In this document: positions 23,889 through 32,108 of the stretch, piece after piece
Layout of the letters: each line of letters starts with the position of its first letter
Numbering within the stretch: the first letter of the stretch is position 1
NCBI GenBank assembly: GCA_015069205.1
Contig: SVIZ01000017.1
Span: forward strand, 1-36,076
Length of the DNA: 36,076 nt
Direction of reading: 5' to 3'
From: Oscillospiraceae bacterium
GTDB taxonomy: Bacteria > Bacillota > Clostridia > Saccharofermentanales > Saccharofermentanaceae
Notes under the pieces: generated by a model
The model's input: only the letters and a program-made list of their open reading frames with translations
The model's database searches: none
What the model was told of the DNA's origin: nothing
Position numbers and translations under genes: made by a program

Positions 23889-23988
23889 CGCGTCTGTCAT
23901 GCGCCCGGCAGCAATTATCTTTTGCCGCGTCTGTCATGCGCCCGGCAGTAATTATCTTTTGCCGCGCCTGTCATGCTCTCTGTAGTAA
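23889..23988. repeat. 37-bp tandem repeats at the 3' end of a gene
   Basis: CGCGTCTGTCATGCGCCCGG starts at 23889 and again at 23926; a diverged third copy starts at 23963, inside the last codons of the GGDEF gene that ends at 23952. The copies therefore repeat the gene's final coding bases and stop codon. The period of 37 is not a multiple of 3. The reading frame is not changed because the first stop is kept. Confidence 0.8.
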
Positions 23989-25103
23989 TCGCTCTTGTCT
24001 TTGTACATCATGGAGTCGATCTCGTTTACGATGCCTGATGTGCTTTCGGTGTGTGGATCAAAGAGTCTTCCGCCGATAGCCGCAGAGAGTTTATAGGGCT
24101 TTCCGGATGACTCGTTATATTCGTCGAGTTTTCTGTGAATGCGGTCTTTGTAATCGTCTATCGTGACGGGTTTAAAGACAGGAATCAGGATGATGAATTC
24201 GTCGCCTGCAAATCTGATGACGAGGCCTTCGGAACCGATGACTTCCATGAGGGCTTTCGCAAAAGTGATGAGGGCCTGGTCACCTTCTTCGTGTGAGTAT
24301 GTATCGTTGATGGATTTGAAATCGTTTAAGTCGAGCATCATGGCGATGAGCTTTTCGTTGCGCCTGTAATGACGGCGCTTTAAGATCTTGTCGAGCTCGT
24401 AGCGGTTATAAACGCCCGTGAGTTTGTCGATGTAGATGCACTCATTCTGAAGAGCGATCGTGATGGCGGCGAAAGCTAATGCAAAGCTGATGGGCAGGAG
24501 TGAGATGCCGTATATCTTCATCTGGACGATGTTGCCGATGAGAACAGGTGCCAGGAACTCCATGACAGGGAAGTACCTGAGAGAAGGGTTCCTGAGTTTG
24601 GCGATCATATAGTAGGTGTATCCGTAGAAGACCAGCACGAAGCCGAGGATTACGAACAGGATGTAGTAATCGCCTCTGTGGTATGTGTTGGAACTGTCGA
24701 TCTCAAATACGATGGGCTCAAACAGATTGACGATGAGGAGTACCATCTCGATGACGCTTAAGACCCAGAAAAGGATCATGTGAAGACCTTTTGTCTTGCG
24801 GTCGATATGCATCAGAATAAGGTAGATGATCCCGATCCCGACGAACAGGTTGTACATATAAAGATATGTATCGCCGATCATGAGGATTGTGTGGTAGCCG
24901 CGTCCCGGCATGCCGTCACACTGGAAGACATAGATATCAGCAACGCAGTTGAACATTGAGATGGCAAGGAGTGCCATCATGAGACGGCTCTCGGTCTTAC
25001 GGCCCGGCAGACTCCAGCCTCTCGTAACCATAATGATGACGAGGATCGCTATGCCGACCAGATCGGTAACATAAACGGATTGCATGTTGATTGCAGTTTC
25101 CAT
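23952..25103 (-). CDS. Membrane-bound GGDEF diguanylate cyclase
   Basis: This 383-aa protein has about seven N-terminal membrane helices (about residues 10-220) and a GGDEF domain after DKLTGVYNRYEL. The metal/GTP segment is DLNDFKSINDTYSHEEGD, and the signature reads AGDEF (A299-F303); Ala in the first place is seen in active enzymes, so activity is likely. No RxxD inhibitory site is visible before it. The membrane part may sense a ligand, in the manner of histidine-kinase 7TM sensors. The last codons are repeated beyond the stop in 37-bp copies. Confidence 0.88.
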   Translation of the reverse strand: METAINMQSVYVTDLVGIAILVIIMVTRGWSLPGRKTESRLMMALLAISMFNCVADIYVFQCDGMPGRGYHTILMIGDTYLYMYNLFVGIGIIYLILMHIDRKTKGLHMILFWVLSVIEMVLLIVNLFEPIVFEIDSSNTYHRGDYYILFVILGFVLVFYGYTYYMIAKLRNPSLRYFPVMEFLAPVLIGNIVQMKIYGISLLPISFALAFAAITIALQNECIYIDKLTGVYNRYELDKILKRRHYRRNEKLIAMMLDLNDFKSINDTYSHEEGDQALITFAKALMEVIGSEGLVIRFAGDEFIILIPVFKPVTIDDYKDRIHRKLDEYNESSGKPYKLSAAIGGRLFDPHTESTSGIVNEIDSMMYKDKSDYYREHDRRGKR

Positions 25104-25245
25104 AACCTGTTATCACTTTAAAGATCTTGCCCCTGAGTTCTTATCTAGATTATATCTATTCAAATTTAAATTAGATTTTTATGCTGTAAACAAAATAAAA
25201 ACTTATAGACAGATTTGGTAAATGGTGGCCCGTAATGTGGCGCTA

Positions 25246-25779
25246 TTATGTCTGGTGAATATCAAATACCAATTTTTCGCCATCAAATACGGCGTAGTAT
25301 ACATTGACCATCTTAATATAATCTTTCTCAAACTGTTTGCACGAATACCAGGGACCTTTGCCGATGGATGAAGTATCGACTTCGCCGAATTCGAATTCGG
25401 GCGCATCAGTTTCTTCCCACTCATAAGCTGCCATCAGTCTTTCTGCTTCGTCGTCAGTTAAATAGATGATGCCTCTGTATTCATACTCTGTAGGTCCGAT
25501 GGAAAATCCGCCCCAGTCTGCATATACTTCCTCAATATCGAAATCATCGTATTCTTTGATCTCCGGGAAATAGCGTTTGATAATGCTGTCGTTCTCAACG
25601 GGGTTAATGACCGTCTTGGCTTCTCTCTGGCCGCGGTCTGCAGTGTCACGGTCTGTTGTGTCACGTCCTGTGCGGTCGCGTGAATCTCTTGAGCGTGCGC
25701 AGGAAGATATCATTGAAGTTGAAGCTGCCAGGATGAGTGCAACGGCAATGCCTTTTAATACAATGTCTGTTCTTTTCAT
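25246..25779 (-). CDS. Lipoprotein with Asp/Arg linker
   Basis: This 177-aa protein has a signal peptide ending MISSC (Cys about residue 27) and a linker of RDxxDRD repeats (about 28-55), then a soluble domain with IIKRYFPEIKEYDDFDIEEVYADWGG and WYSCKQFEKDY. I do not recognise a family. The start at 25779 is chosen for the signal-peptide fit; AAAGGA stands about 14 bp upstream, a little far. It may be expressed alone. Confidence 0.7.
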   Translation of the reverse strand: MKRTDIVLKGIAVALILAASTSMISSCARSRDSRDRTGRDTTDRDTADRGQREAKTVINPVENDSIIKRYFPEIKEYDDFDIEEVYADWGGFSIGPTEYEYRGIIYLTDDEAERLMAAYEWEETDAPEFEFGEVDTSSIGKGPWYSCKQFEKDYIKMVNVYYAVFDGEKLVFDIHQT

Positions 25780-25933
25780 GATCTTTAATCTATCCTTTCG
25801 AAAAGATATCCCGGCCACATAATATATTATTTTGCTGAATAGTTAATGGTAACGCGGCTGACTGCCACGATATTGCCTGTATTTCTTAATATAATTTGAT
25901 GCGGTTTTCCGAAAGAGTATCCGAAGTTGTTTC

Positions 25934-26299
25934 TTAGAGCTTGAGTTCTTTATAGAGTTCCGGATAGCCTTCTCTTAAGGCAATGTTGAACTGTCCTCTG
26001 ATGATGCCGATCTGGGTGAAATAGCTGCCCAAGAAAATAATTGCGACGATTCCGAGGTATCCTAAAATCCAGCCTAAAAGATGTTGCTGCATTTCCAGTG
26101 AATTGTATATCATGTAGCCGAAAAGACCGCCGATGAAAACGGCAATTATAGCTGCTATGATCATCGTGAACTTAAAATCCTTCTTCTGTGATGCCTTGAG
26201 ATTGGCGCTCAATTCCCTTAGATTCTTCTCAGGGAATTTTCCGGTTGAGATCGCATCCTGAACGTTGTTGTTTAATGTCTTGAAACTTATTACTGCCAT
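25934..26299 (-). CDS. Two-TM membrane protein
   Basis: This 121-aa protein has a charged N-terminal 40 residues (KASQKKDFKF), two hydrophobic helices (about 44-66 and 76-98), and a short C-terminal tail rich in Glu/Leu (GYPELYKELKL). ATG 26299 has only a weak GGGG site. I do not recognise a family. Confidence 0.6.
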   Translation of the reverse strand: MAVISFKTLNNNVQDAISTGKFPEKNLRELSANLKASQKKDFKFTMIIAAIIAVFIGGLFGYMIYNSLEMQQHLLGWILGYLGIVAIIFLGSYFTQIGIIRGQFNIALREGYPELYKELKL

Positions 26300-26358
26300 T
26301 TCCGTTACCCCACAGATTTTTTTCGAACACCAACATTATATCATATATGCCTGTGTTG

Positions 26359-26388
26359 TTGGATATTGGTATTTCTATCTGTTATGCT
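26359..26388 (+). promoter_or_regulatory. Promoter of the 26421 lipoprotein gene
   Basis: TTGGAT (26359-26364) and TATGCT (26383-26388) stand 18 bp apart, and AGGGGG lies ahead of ATG 26421. Confidence 0.5.
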
Positions 26389-26420
26389 AAATATATCACA
26401 CTAATTCAGGGGGATTTATA

Positions 26421-27734
26421 ATGGGAAAGCGCATTAAGTTTTTGTCTGTGCTGCTTGCCGGCGCAATGCTCCTCTCGTTCTGCTCATGCTCCAGGAAACA
26501 CAAGGGACCGGGCGTGATCGAGACCGACCTTCCGTATAAGCCTGAGAGACCGTACGGCGAGACCGTTTATCCGGTTCCGACAGAGACAGAACCCACCGAT
26601 CCTACAGAGACTGATCCGGCACCGACAACTACGGCGACGACTCCTACTGTTAATAACGGCGGCGCATATGAGATGAGTGTTAAAGACATCATGCTCATTT
26701 CCCAGCTCTGTATCGGCATGCCCGTTGAAGAGGCTACAGAGTTCATTACTGCCGTTTACGGAATCACAAGCTACACAGCCAGTGATTCTAACTACGGTGA
26801 CTATGGTGATCCCATGGAGCGTTTCTTAAGAGATATCAATGTTGATCTCGTCGTTGAAGGCGTTACTTTCAAGAGTATCGGAATTCACAGCACGACTGAC
26901 GGATATGTCGGAAGCGTCGATTACACGATGCGCAAGACGGCTATCTTTACTTCCAACGAGGCGTTTGACAGCAAGGGCGCTTACGATACTCTTTATCCCG
27001 GATTCGTGAAAGCATTTGGTAATCCTTCTGACGATTATTCTGCGAGCTGGGTTGACTTCGATGAGAGCGGAATGAATGGCTGGAGATATGGTGATGATGG
27101 CTGGATCTCGATATTCTGGGGCGTAAGCTGCCAGGGAGTAAAAGGCAACGACCAGCTCGTTATCGCTTATGAAGTCGATAACCCTTACAACTATGTAACT
27201 TCAGATCCCGGATCTTCAGGCACAGTGCCGACTGCAACAAGAGGCGGCGATTATGACAGCGAGATCTCCCAGGTTTATGACATGATGGACGGCACGATGG
27301 GTCTCGACAAAGGTATGGCTCAAGGTGCTATCCAGGGTTACTTCGGTATAAATCTCGGCAAACCGGAAGAGCGCGACGGAGAATATGACGGATATAAGAC
27401 ATACTCATACTATGATGCAGTGGTAACTATCTGCGGCATAGAATTCAATGTGATCGAGATCAGTACAAACTCCTGGGGTGCCGTATATCACATCAGTTTT
27501 ATCAACAATATGGAATCCGGAGACACGATCCACGAGTATGTTCTTGCCATGACAGATGAGGTCAATTCGATCTTCGGAGATCCCACAATGGATTATCCTC
27601 TCACAGATGAGAACACTACCATCGAGTTTTACGACCACGACCTTGATCCCAACATCGTAGTCTCCGTCGGAGGTTATTACACACCAACTTACAACAGCCT
27701 CTGGTTCTCACTTGATGATTATGATCTGGATTGA
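26421..27734 (+). CDS. Lipoprotein with duplicated domain
   Basis: This 437-aa protein has a type II signal ending SFCSC and a Pro/Thr linker (about 37-75: TETEPTDPTETDPAPTT). Two similar modules follow: the first opens KDIMLISQLCIGMPVEEATEFITAVYGI, the second GLDKGMAQGAIQGYFGINLGKPEE; both continue to a strand YS.DA.V.I.GI.F....I-like pattern, so an internal duplication is likely. The ligand is unknown. AGGGGG precedes ATG 26421 by 8 bp. Confidence 0.7.
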   Translation: MGKRIKFLSVLLAGAMLLSFCSCSRKHKGPGVIETDLPYKPERPYGETVYPVPTETEPTDPTETDPAPTTTATTPTVNNGGAYEMSVKDIMLISQLCIGMPVEEATEFITAVYGITSYTASDSNYGDYGDPMERFLRDINVDLVVEGVTFKSIGIHSTTDGYVGSVDYTMRKTAIFTSNEAFDSKGAYDTLYPGFVKAFGNPSDDYSASWVDFDESGMNGWRYGDDGWISIFWGVSCQGVKGNDQLVIAYEVDNPYNYVTSDPGSSGTVPTATRGGDYDSEISQVYDMMDGTMGLDKGMAQGAIQGYFGINLGKPEERDGEYDGYKTYSYYDAVVTICGIEFNVIEISTNSWGAVYHISFINNMESGDTIHEYVLAMTDEVNSIFGDPTMDYPLTDENTTIEFYDHDLDPNIVVSVGGYYTPTYNSLWFSLDDYDLD

Positions 27735-27758
27735 TAATTGAATTAATGATTCAGCAAA

Positions 27759-27798
27759 GGGGACTGTCTCAAAATGTGATGAGATGGTCCCTGATTAT
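27759..27798 (+). terminator. Terminator of the 26421 gene
   Basis: GGGACTGTCTC and GAGATGGTCCC form an 11-bp stem with two G-U pairs and a 10-base loop, followed by TGATTATTTG. Confidence 0.65.
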
Positions 27799-27875
27799 TT
27801 GATATGGATTAAGCGGGATCAGAGGTTTGCCCACAGATTTTCGAAAAGATGTAGCAGTGAGTCTTTTTGAGTTTA

Positions 27876-28190
27876 AAGAATCACAGTAAAAGTCACAGTT
27901 CACCCTGACGGTTACTGTGATTTTTCTGCGATATGAGAACAAAGATTCCGAAAAAACTACGGCATTTTGAGACAACGCCTTTATATTTTGGGTCTGAGCG
28001 GGCGTTCTGCAATTGTTGGTTAAAAAAATGGCAAACAGTTGCATAAATCGGTCTTTTTGTGCAATTGTTGCGGTTAAAAATGTGGAACAATTGCACACGG
28101 CAGGTTTTGACGGAAATGTCGGTGATTTTGCTTGCATTCGTCGGGCAAACCGTCGGCAGCGCATTTTCGCCGGGCGAAAAACTAATACTT
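27876..28190. repeat. Composite palindromic repeat, copy X
   Basis: From left to right it has TCACAGTAA (27881) with TTACTGTGA (27912-27920), a conserved segment GGCATTTTGAGACAACGCC (27961-27979), and two hairpins: TGCAATTGTT (28008)/AACAGTTGCA (28034), and GTGCAATTGTT (28059-28069)/AACAATTGCAC (28086-28096). A second copy in reverse lies at 35738-36076. The region 27735-28360 shows no convincing gene; the frames seen there are made of repeat. The element looks like a non-coding mobile or regulatory repeat of about 300 bp. Confidence 0.8.
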
Positions 28191-28360
28191 AAAACGAGCA
28201 GTAAGGAAGTGATCTTTCTGAACATAATTTATCCCCTTTTATATGCAGAAAACAATCAAACGGAACGACCTGTTACTTACCTGTAAGAATAGGTTAGCAC
28301 GCTCCATTTCGATGAGACAGAGGACAAATTATGAGGATAATACCTTCAAAGTTCAGAAGA

Positions 28361-29068
28361 TCAGATCAGGCTGTGATTTTTCGAAGTGTCACCTTTGTAA
28401 CTGACATTTAGTGACTTGATGGTATCGTCATCAGTCATGTAAAGGCGGTACTCAACATTATAGTTGCTTATGACTTCGTCTCTGTCGTATTTGGAATCAC
28501 AGTAAAAAATGCTGATCGAATAAGGATGAGGTTCATCTTCTACAAGATCAAGGATGTATTCCTTCATCTCGTTCTCGGAAGGGATCTGCGATTCATCGTC
28601 GTAGTACAGGATTAAGAAGCAATCGTATTCCATGTATTTGTCGATGAATTTCTCGGCACTGATATCTTTTACGGGATAGAGCAGTTCTTTTCTGTTCATC
28701 TGGGAATATGCGGAGACTTCATAATCTGAGCAGGGAAAACGGCCGGAGAAAATGCGTTCCCATTCTTCGCGCAATTCATCATTATATTTAAAAGCGAGAT
28801 AATTGCTGACAAGTTTGCCGTCACGCTCGCCGACGATTATGCCATCGGTCTTATATTTTTTTGAATGTACCTGTATGCGGTCGTAATCGACGATAACAAT
28901 AGATGAAGATGGATGTCCGACGTATTCGAAAGTATCTTCCGGAAACGCATCTTCCATCTCGTCTACCCATTTCTTCTGCTTGGCACTTTGGAAAGGAGTG
29001 CATGATGCGAGCAGGAAGCCTGCTGCGAGAACCGCTGCGATTGCTGATATTGCCTTTGATCTTTTCAC
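28361..29068 (-). CDS. Lipoprotein coupled to the Nudix gene
   Basis: This 235-aa protein has a signal ending LLASC (Cys about residue 23) and a soluble domain of unknown family (KKWVDEMEDAFPEDTFEYVG, then IVIVDYDRIQVHSKKY). It starts inside the end of the Nudix gene (4-bp overlap, ATGA type, at 29065-29068), so they form one transcript, with the Nudix gene upstream. The functional link is unclear. Confidence 0.7.
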   Translation of the reverse strand: MKRSKAISAIAAVLAAGFLLASCTPFQSAKQKKWVDEMEDAFPEDTFEYVGHPSSSIVIVDYDRIQVHSKKYKTDGIIVGERDGKLVSNYLAFKYNDELREEWERIFSGRFPCSDYEVSAYSQMNRKELLYPVKDISAEKFIDKYMEYDCFLILYYDDESQIPSENEMKEYILDLVEDEPHPYSISIFYCDSKYDRDEVISNYNVEYRLYMTDDDTIKSLNVSYKGDTSKNHSLI

Positions 29069-29529
29069 TTGTTTTCCTTTGCCAGATATTCCCTGGCCTT
29101 TTCAACGACTTCGATCGTACCGGGTGACAGGTTGTCGGGAAGTGCATCGATGGGGAAGAAGGCCTGTTCGATGACCTCTTCTTCCTGCACCTTCATCTCG
29201 CCCTTAAAGTCGAAGCAGATGTATATGATGCCTGCAAAATAAACTTTATCCTGATTGGGATATTCGTAGTAAGTGTCCTTGCCGGACCTGATCATGAGGA
29301 GCTCCAAGTCGCCGCACAAAAGGCCGGTCTCTTCTTCAGTCTCTCTTCTGGCGCACTCTTCAAAACTCTCTGCGAGTTCCATCGATCCGGCCGGGTATGC
29401 CCAGTAGCCGTTGTCGGCGCGTCTTCCCAGAAGGATCTCTTTCTTATCGTTTACAAGGACTACGCCCGCACCCGTAAGGATGATGGGATCGTGCCCGAGT
29501 TTTTTCCTGATGTCGAAAATATACCCCAT
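29065..29529 (-). CDS. Nudix hydrolase
   Basis: This 154-aa enzyme has a complete Nudix box, GSMELAESFEECARRETEEE followed by TGL (G48-L70), including the RETEEE metal-binding core. Nudix enzymes split nucleoside diphosphates linked to another group. The rest (GAGVVLVNDKKEILLGRRADNGYWAYPAG) fits the MutT/ADP-ribose-type fold; the substrate cannot be told. It starts at 29529 and is followed directly by the lipoprotein gene. Confidence 0.9.
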   Translation of the reverse strand: MGYIFDIRKKLGHDPIILTGAGVVLVNDKKEILLGRRADNGYWAYPAGSMELAESFEECARRETEEETGLLCGDLELLMIRSGKDTYYEYPNQDKVYFAGIIYICFDFKGEMKVQEEEVIEQAFFPIDALPDNLSPGTIEVVEKAREYLAKENK

Positions 29530-29629
29530 GTGAATTCCTCTTAAATCTCTTTCTGATGCCTCATTTTACCTTATAAGTTTGCAAGTTCCAAAGTTATAAT
29601 ATAACAAGCAAATATAAGGAGATGTCCTC

Positions 29630-30442
29630 ATGTTACCTGACCTTAACCAGCCCGTCGAAAACCCAAAGCTTAAAGCACTTTTGAATAAGAGGGCTACAGC
29701 GCCGCAGGAAGCGCAGCTCGATGTAGTAAATGAGATCGCCGAAGAGATCGCGATGAATGCACATTTTCTGGCCGTAGTAAACTTCGGAGGTTCCCCTGTG
29801 CAGAATAACTCTGACGGTACTGCGTTATTCCCTGAGGGTGCTACGATGTCTTTTCCGGGCTTAAGCCTTAAGGACGGAAGTTCATGCCTGCCTTTCTTCA
29901 CGGATTGGGATGAGCTCCGCAAGTGGGAACCTTTCAAGAACGGCAACGTAAACACTCTCGTAATGACGTTTGACGATATTCACGGCATGGTCAGCAACGA
30001 TAACGGAACGGTCATAATAAATCCGTTTGGCGATGCGTTCATGATGCCTTTTGGCATGATCGACCAGATAAAGCATGTTAAGGATGCAAGACTCGGCAAG
30101 GTCCAGCAGCAGGTAATAAAGAAAGATACAAAAGTTACTATAGGCGATCCCAAGGACTATCCGAAGCAGATGACGGATGCCATCTCTGCATATGCTAAAA
30201 AGATAAAGGGCATAAAGGCCATCTGGCTTAAGCTCATGGTCAAGGAAGGAGAGCAGAGCTTCCTTCTTACAGTTGAAGCAGAAGGCGATGCAAGATCTTA
30301 TTTTCAGGGTATCGCAGACAGCGCTCTTCCTCATCTTCCACGCGGAATGTATCTGGACATGATCCCTTCAACAGACAGACTCGCAGAGACTTCGACAAAA
30401 GGCGAGCCGTTCTACAGACGCAAAAAGGGATTGTTCGGCTGA
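29630..30442 (+). CDS. SseB-like protein (two SseB domains)
   Basis: This 270-aa protein begins with NPKLKALLNKRATAPQEA and includes GATMSFPGLSLKDGSSCLPFFTDWDELRKW, the SseB N-terminal domain pattern, then a segment GMVSNDNGTVIINPFGDAFMMP, and a C-terminal domain (VTIGDPKDYPKQMTDAISAYAKKIKGIKAIWLKLM). SseB-type proteins in Bacillota are of unknown function, named for enhanced serine sensitivity in E. coli. AAGGAGA precedes ATG 29630, and TATAAT at 29595-29600 may be a -10 box. Its stop abuts the minus-strand gene 30443. Confidence 0.85.
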   Translation: MLPDLNQPVENPKLKALLNKRATAPQEAQLDVVNEIAEEIAMNAHFLAVVNFGGSPVQNNSDGTALFPEGATMSFPGLSLKDGSSCLPFFTDWDELRKWEPFKNGNVNTLVMTFDDIHGMVSNDNGTVIINPFGDAFMMPFGMIDQIKHVKDARLGKVQQQVIKKDTKVTIGDPKDYPKQMTDAISAYAKKIKGIKAIWLKLMVKEGEQSFLLTVEAEGDARSYFQGIADSALPHLPRGMYLDMIPSTDRLAETSTKGEPFYRRKKGLFG

Positions 30443-30883
30443 TTAACCGCCGTAAGTGTTTATAAACCAGATGAAGAACCAGGTGTTAAGAGCTGATATC
30501 ACGAGATTGATGCTGATATAAACGATATTCGTTACGGCCCATCTGCTTTTGCGGCACTTTACCTTTGCAAAGATCGATGCTGCAAGGCTTCCTATGACAG
30601 CCACACCGCATACGATAAGAATGAATGTGGACTGTCCGATGTATTTGGTGGTCTTTTCGAGTATCGAGATCATGTAGAGAGTAACACCATACGGAAGCAC
30701 TCCGAAGAAGAGGCATGAGATACCGGTAGAGATGCCGCACAATGCCATGGCGAGCTCAGCGTTTTTGTCGACGGTCAGATAGTTGTTGTCTATATGGTCG
30801 TACTTATGAAGTTTTTTATAGCTGACTTTCTTCTCTTTTTTCTTCTTTTCTTTAATGTCTTTGGTGTCTTTAGTGTTTTCCAT
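30443..30883 (-). CDS. Membrane protein with Lys-rich N-terminus
   Basis: This 146-aa protein has a strongly basic/acidic N-terminus (KDTKDIKEKKKKEKKVSYKK) and three or four hydrophobic helices. The start ATG 30883 was chosen; a TTG two codons upstream at 30889 is possible. The ribosome site is weak. I do not recognise a family. Confidence 0.6.
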   Translation of the reverse strand: MENTKDTKDIKEKKKKEKKVSYKKLHKYDHIDNNYLTVDKNAELAMALCGISTGISCLFFGVLPYGVTLYMISILEKTTKYIGQSTFILIVCGVAVIGSLAASIFAKVKCRKSRWAVTNIVYISINLVISALNTWFFIWFINTYGG

Positions 30884-30958
30884 CTTCAAAATGCCTTATT
30901 CCATTGTAATCAATCCCATCAGGGATAGATTTTACAAGCGCAACTGATATTTATCAAG

Positions 30959-31294
30959 TTACGTGAGGAGGTTAGGCGCGGTGAGGGCAGTGAAATAAGA
31001 AGCGCCAAGGAAACCCAGAAAGAACATGACAATGTGGATGGCAATGTTTACTGCGATCATCCACGGTCTCCAGTCATCGATCTTCTTGGCACCTATGACG
31101 ATATATATGATCGTCAGGATCAGATAGAAGATCCCGCCTAAGATGAGCACGATAAAAGGAGAAAAAGTAGCGCCGGATAATGTCTCCATGTCGTTGACCG
31201 CAACGTCCAGGAAATTAAACATCATGAACCAGATAAGGCTTGTTATTACTATCGAAAAGACAGCCTGGATCAGAAAATAAGGTCCTTTTCTCAT
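30959..31294 (-). CDS. Three-TM membrane protein
   Basis: This 111-aa protein has three hydrophobic helices (about 8-30, 46-67 and 78-100) and a linker AKKIDDWRPW. GGGGGAG precedes ATG 31294. It lies 75 bp after the preceding minus-strand gene start and may share its transcript. No family is recognised. Confidence 0.65.
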   Translation of the reverse strand: MRKGPYFLIQAVFSIVITSLIWFMMFNFLDVAVNDMETLSGATFSPFIVLILGGIFYLILTIIYIVIGAKKIDDWRPWMIAVNIAIHIVMFFLGFLGASYFTALTAPNLLT

Positions 31295-31318
31295 GTAAAG
31301 CTCCCCCTAAAAAATATT

Positions 31319-31882
31319 TTACTTTGCTATTGTATCACAGGACTCTATTGCTTCACACATTATTGCATCAACATCGGCGCCTTCGATATCAAGACCTACC
31401 GCACGGATCTGACGGACATCTTCGATTCCGTAAAAACCTTGTGCCAGTGCTTTGACGTAACCGAAGCCGAATTCTTCAGGCACGTATGCACCGCCGGCAG
31501 TCGTGACATAGTAAAGGCGGGTTGCCTTGCACATCGTGATGGGCATGCCCTGGGGGCTGTATTCGAATGTTATGCCGAGCACGTTTATCTGCTCGAAATA
31601 CTGCTTTAAGGAAGCAGGGAAGGAGAGATCGTAGTAAGGTGCTGCAACAACGATCTGGTCTGCTGAAGCAAACTGTCTTGCAAGATCGAACATGGGATCA
31701 TCCCAGCAGCATTTTTCTTCAAGCTCATCCCGCTTTGCAAGGAATGCTTCATCGACCACCGGGAAACTTATCTTGCCGAGATCAACTTCAACAACATCGC
31801 CGTCAAGTTTTGACAGAAGTGCATCAGCGAGTTTTCTCGTTCGGGAATTGCTTCTTACACATGCATTGATAAGTAAAATCAT
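31319..31882 (-). CDS. Flavodoxin-fold NAD(P)H oxidoreductase (AzoR-like)
   Basis: This 187-aa protein has the flavodoxin fold of FMN-dependent NADH quinone/azo reductases. It starts ILLINACVRSNSRTRKLADALL (FMN phosphate loop, Ser/Arg-rich), has the segment ADQIVVAAPYYDLSFPASLKQYFEQI with the PYYDLSFP loop, and TTAGGAYVPEE near residue 127-137. It reduces quinones or similar electron acceptors using FMN. GGAGG precedes ATG 31882. It reads leftward into the small membrane protein genes 30959 and 30443. Confidence 0.85.
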   Translation of the reverse strand: MILLINACVRSNSRTRKLADALLSKLDGDVVEVDLGKISFPVVDEAFLAKRDELEEKCCWDDPMFDLARQFASADQIVVAAPYYDLSFPASLKQYFEQINVLGITFEYSPQGMPITMCKATRLYYVTTAGGAYVPEEFGFGYVKALAQGFYGIEDVRQIRAVGLDIEGADVDAIMCEAIESCDTIAK

Positions 31883-31975
31883 GAGGAACCTCCGGCAGGA
31901 CTTTAATGATCTGATTATAACATCACCGAAAATGTATTTTCGCCGGTTTGCGCAGATGGTCTTTTCTCGAGTTTG

Positions 31976-32060
31976 TCAACAAAGAAAAGGTCATATGTTG
32001 CTTAATCAACAAATGGCCGTTGCATTGTTTATTGTTAGCGGTATTGGCGGATGTTTTAAT
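31976..32060 (+). promoter_or_regulatory. Regulated promoter, copy C (shared 85-bp architecture)
   Basis: TCAACA at 31976, TGTTGCTTAATCAACA at 31996-32011 (the best dyad, 7 of 8 pairs), CATT at 32023, -35 box TTGTTA at 32032-32037 and -10 box TTTAAT at 32055-32060, 17 bp apart. It lies divergent from the oxidoreductase gene and drives the membrane-anchored gene at 32109. The downstream leader TTAATGA..ATCAAAC also resembles that of copies A and B. Confidence 0.8.
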
Positions 32061-32108
32061 GAAGACATCAAACAAATACTTAGAACTTGGGAAAGAGAGG
32101 GCAATGAA

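Noticed and set aside
31692..32108. In-frame extension of the 32109 gene upstream
   Set aside because: It runs antisense to the flavodoxin-fold gene and through promoter copy C; ATG 32109 has the ribosome site.
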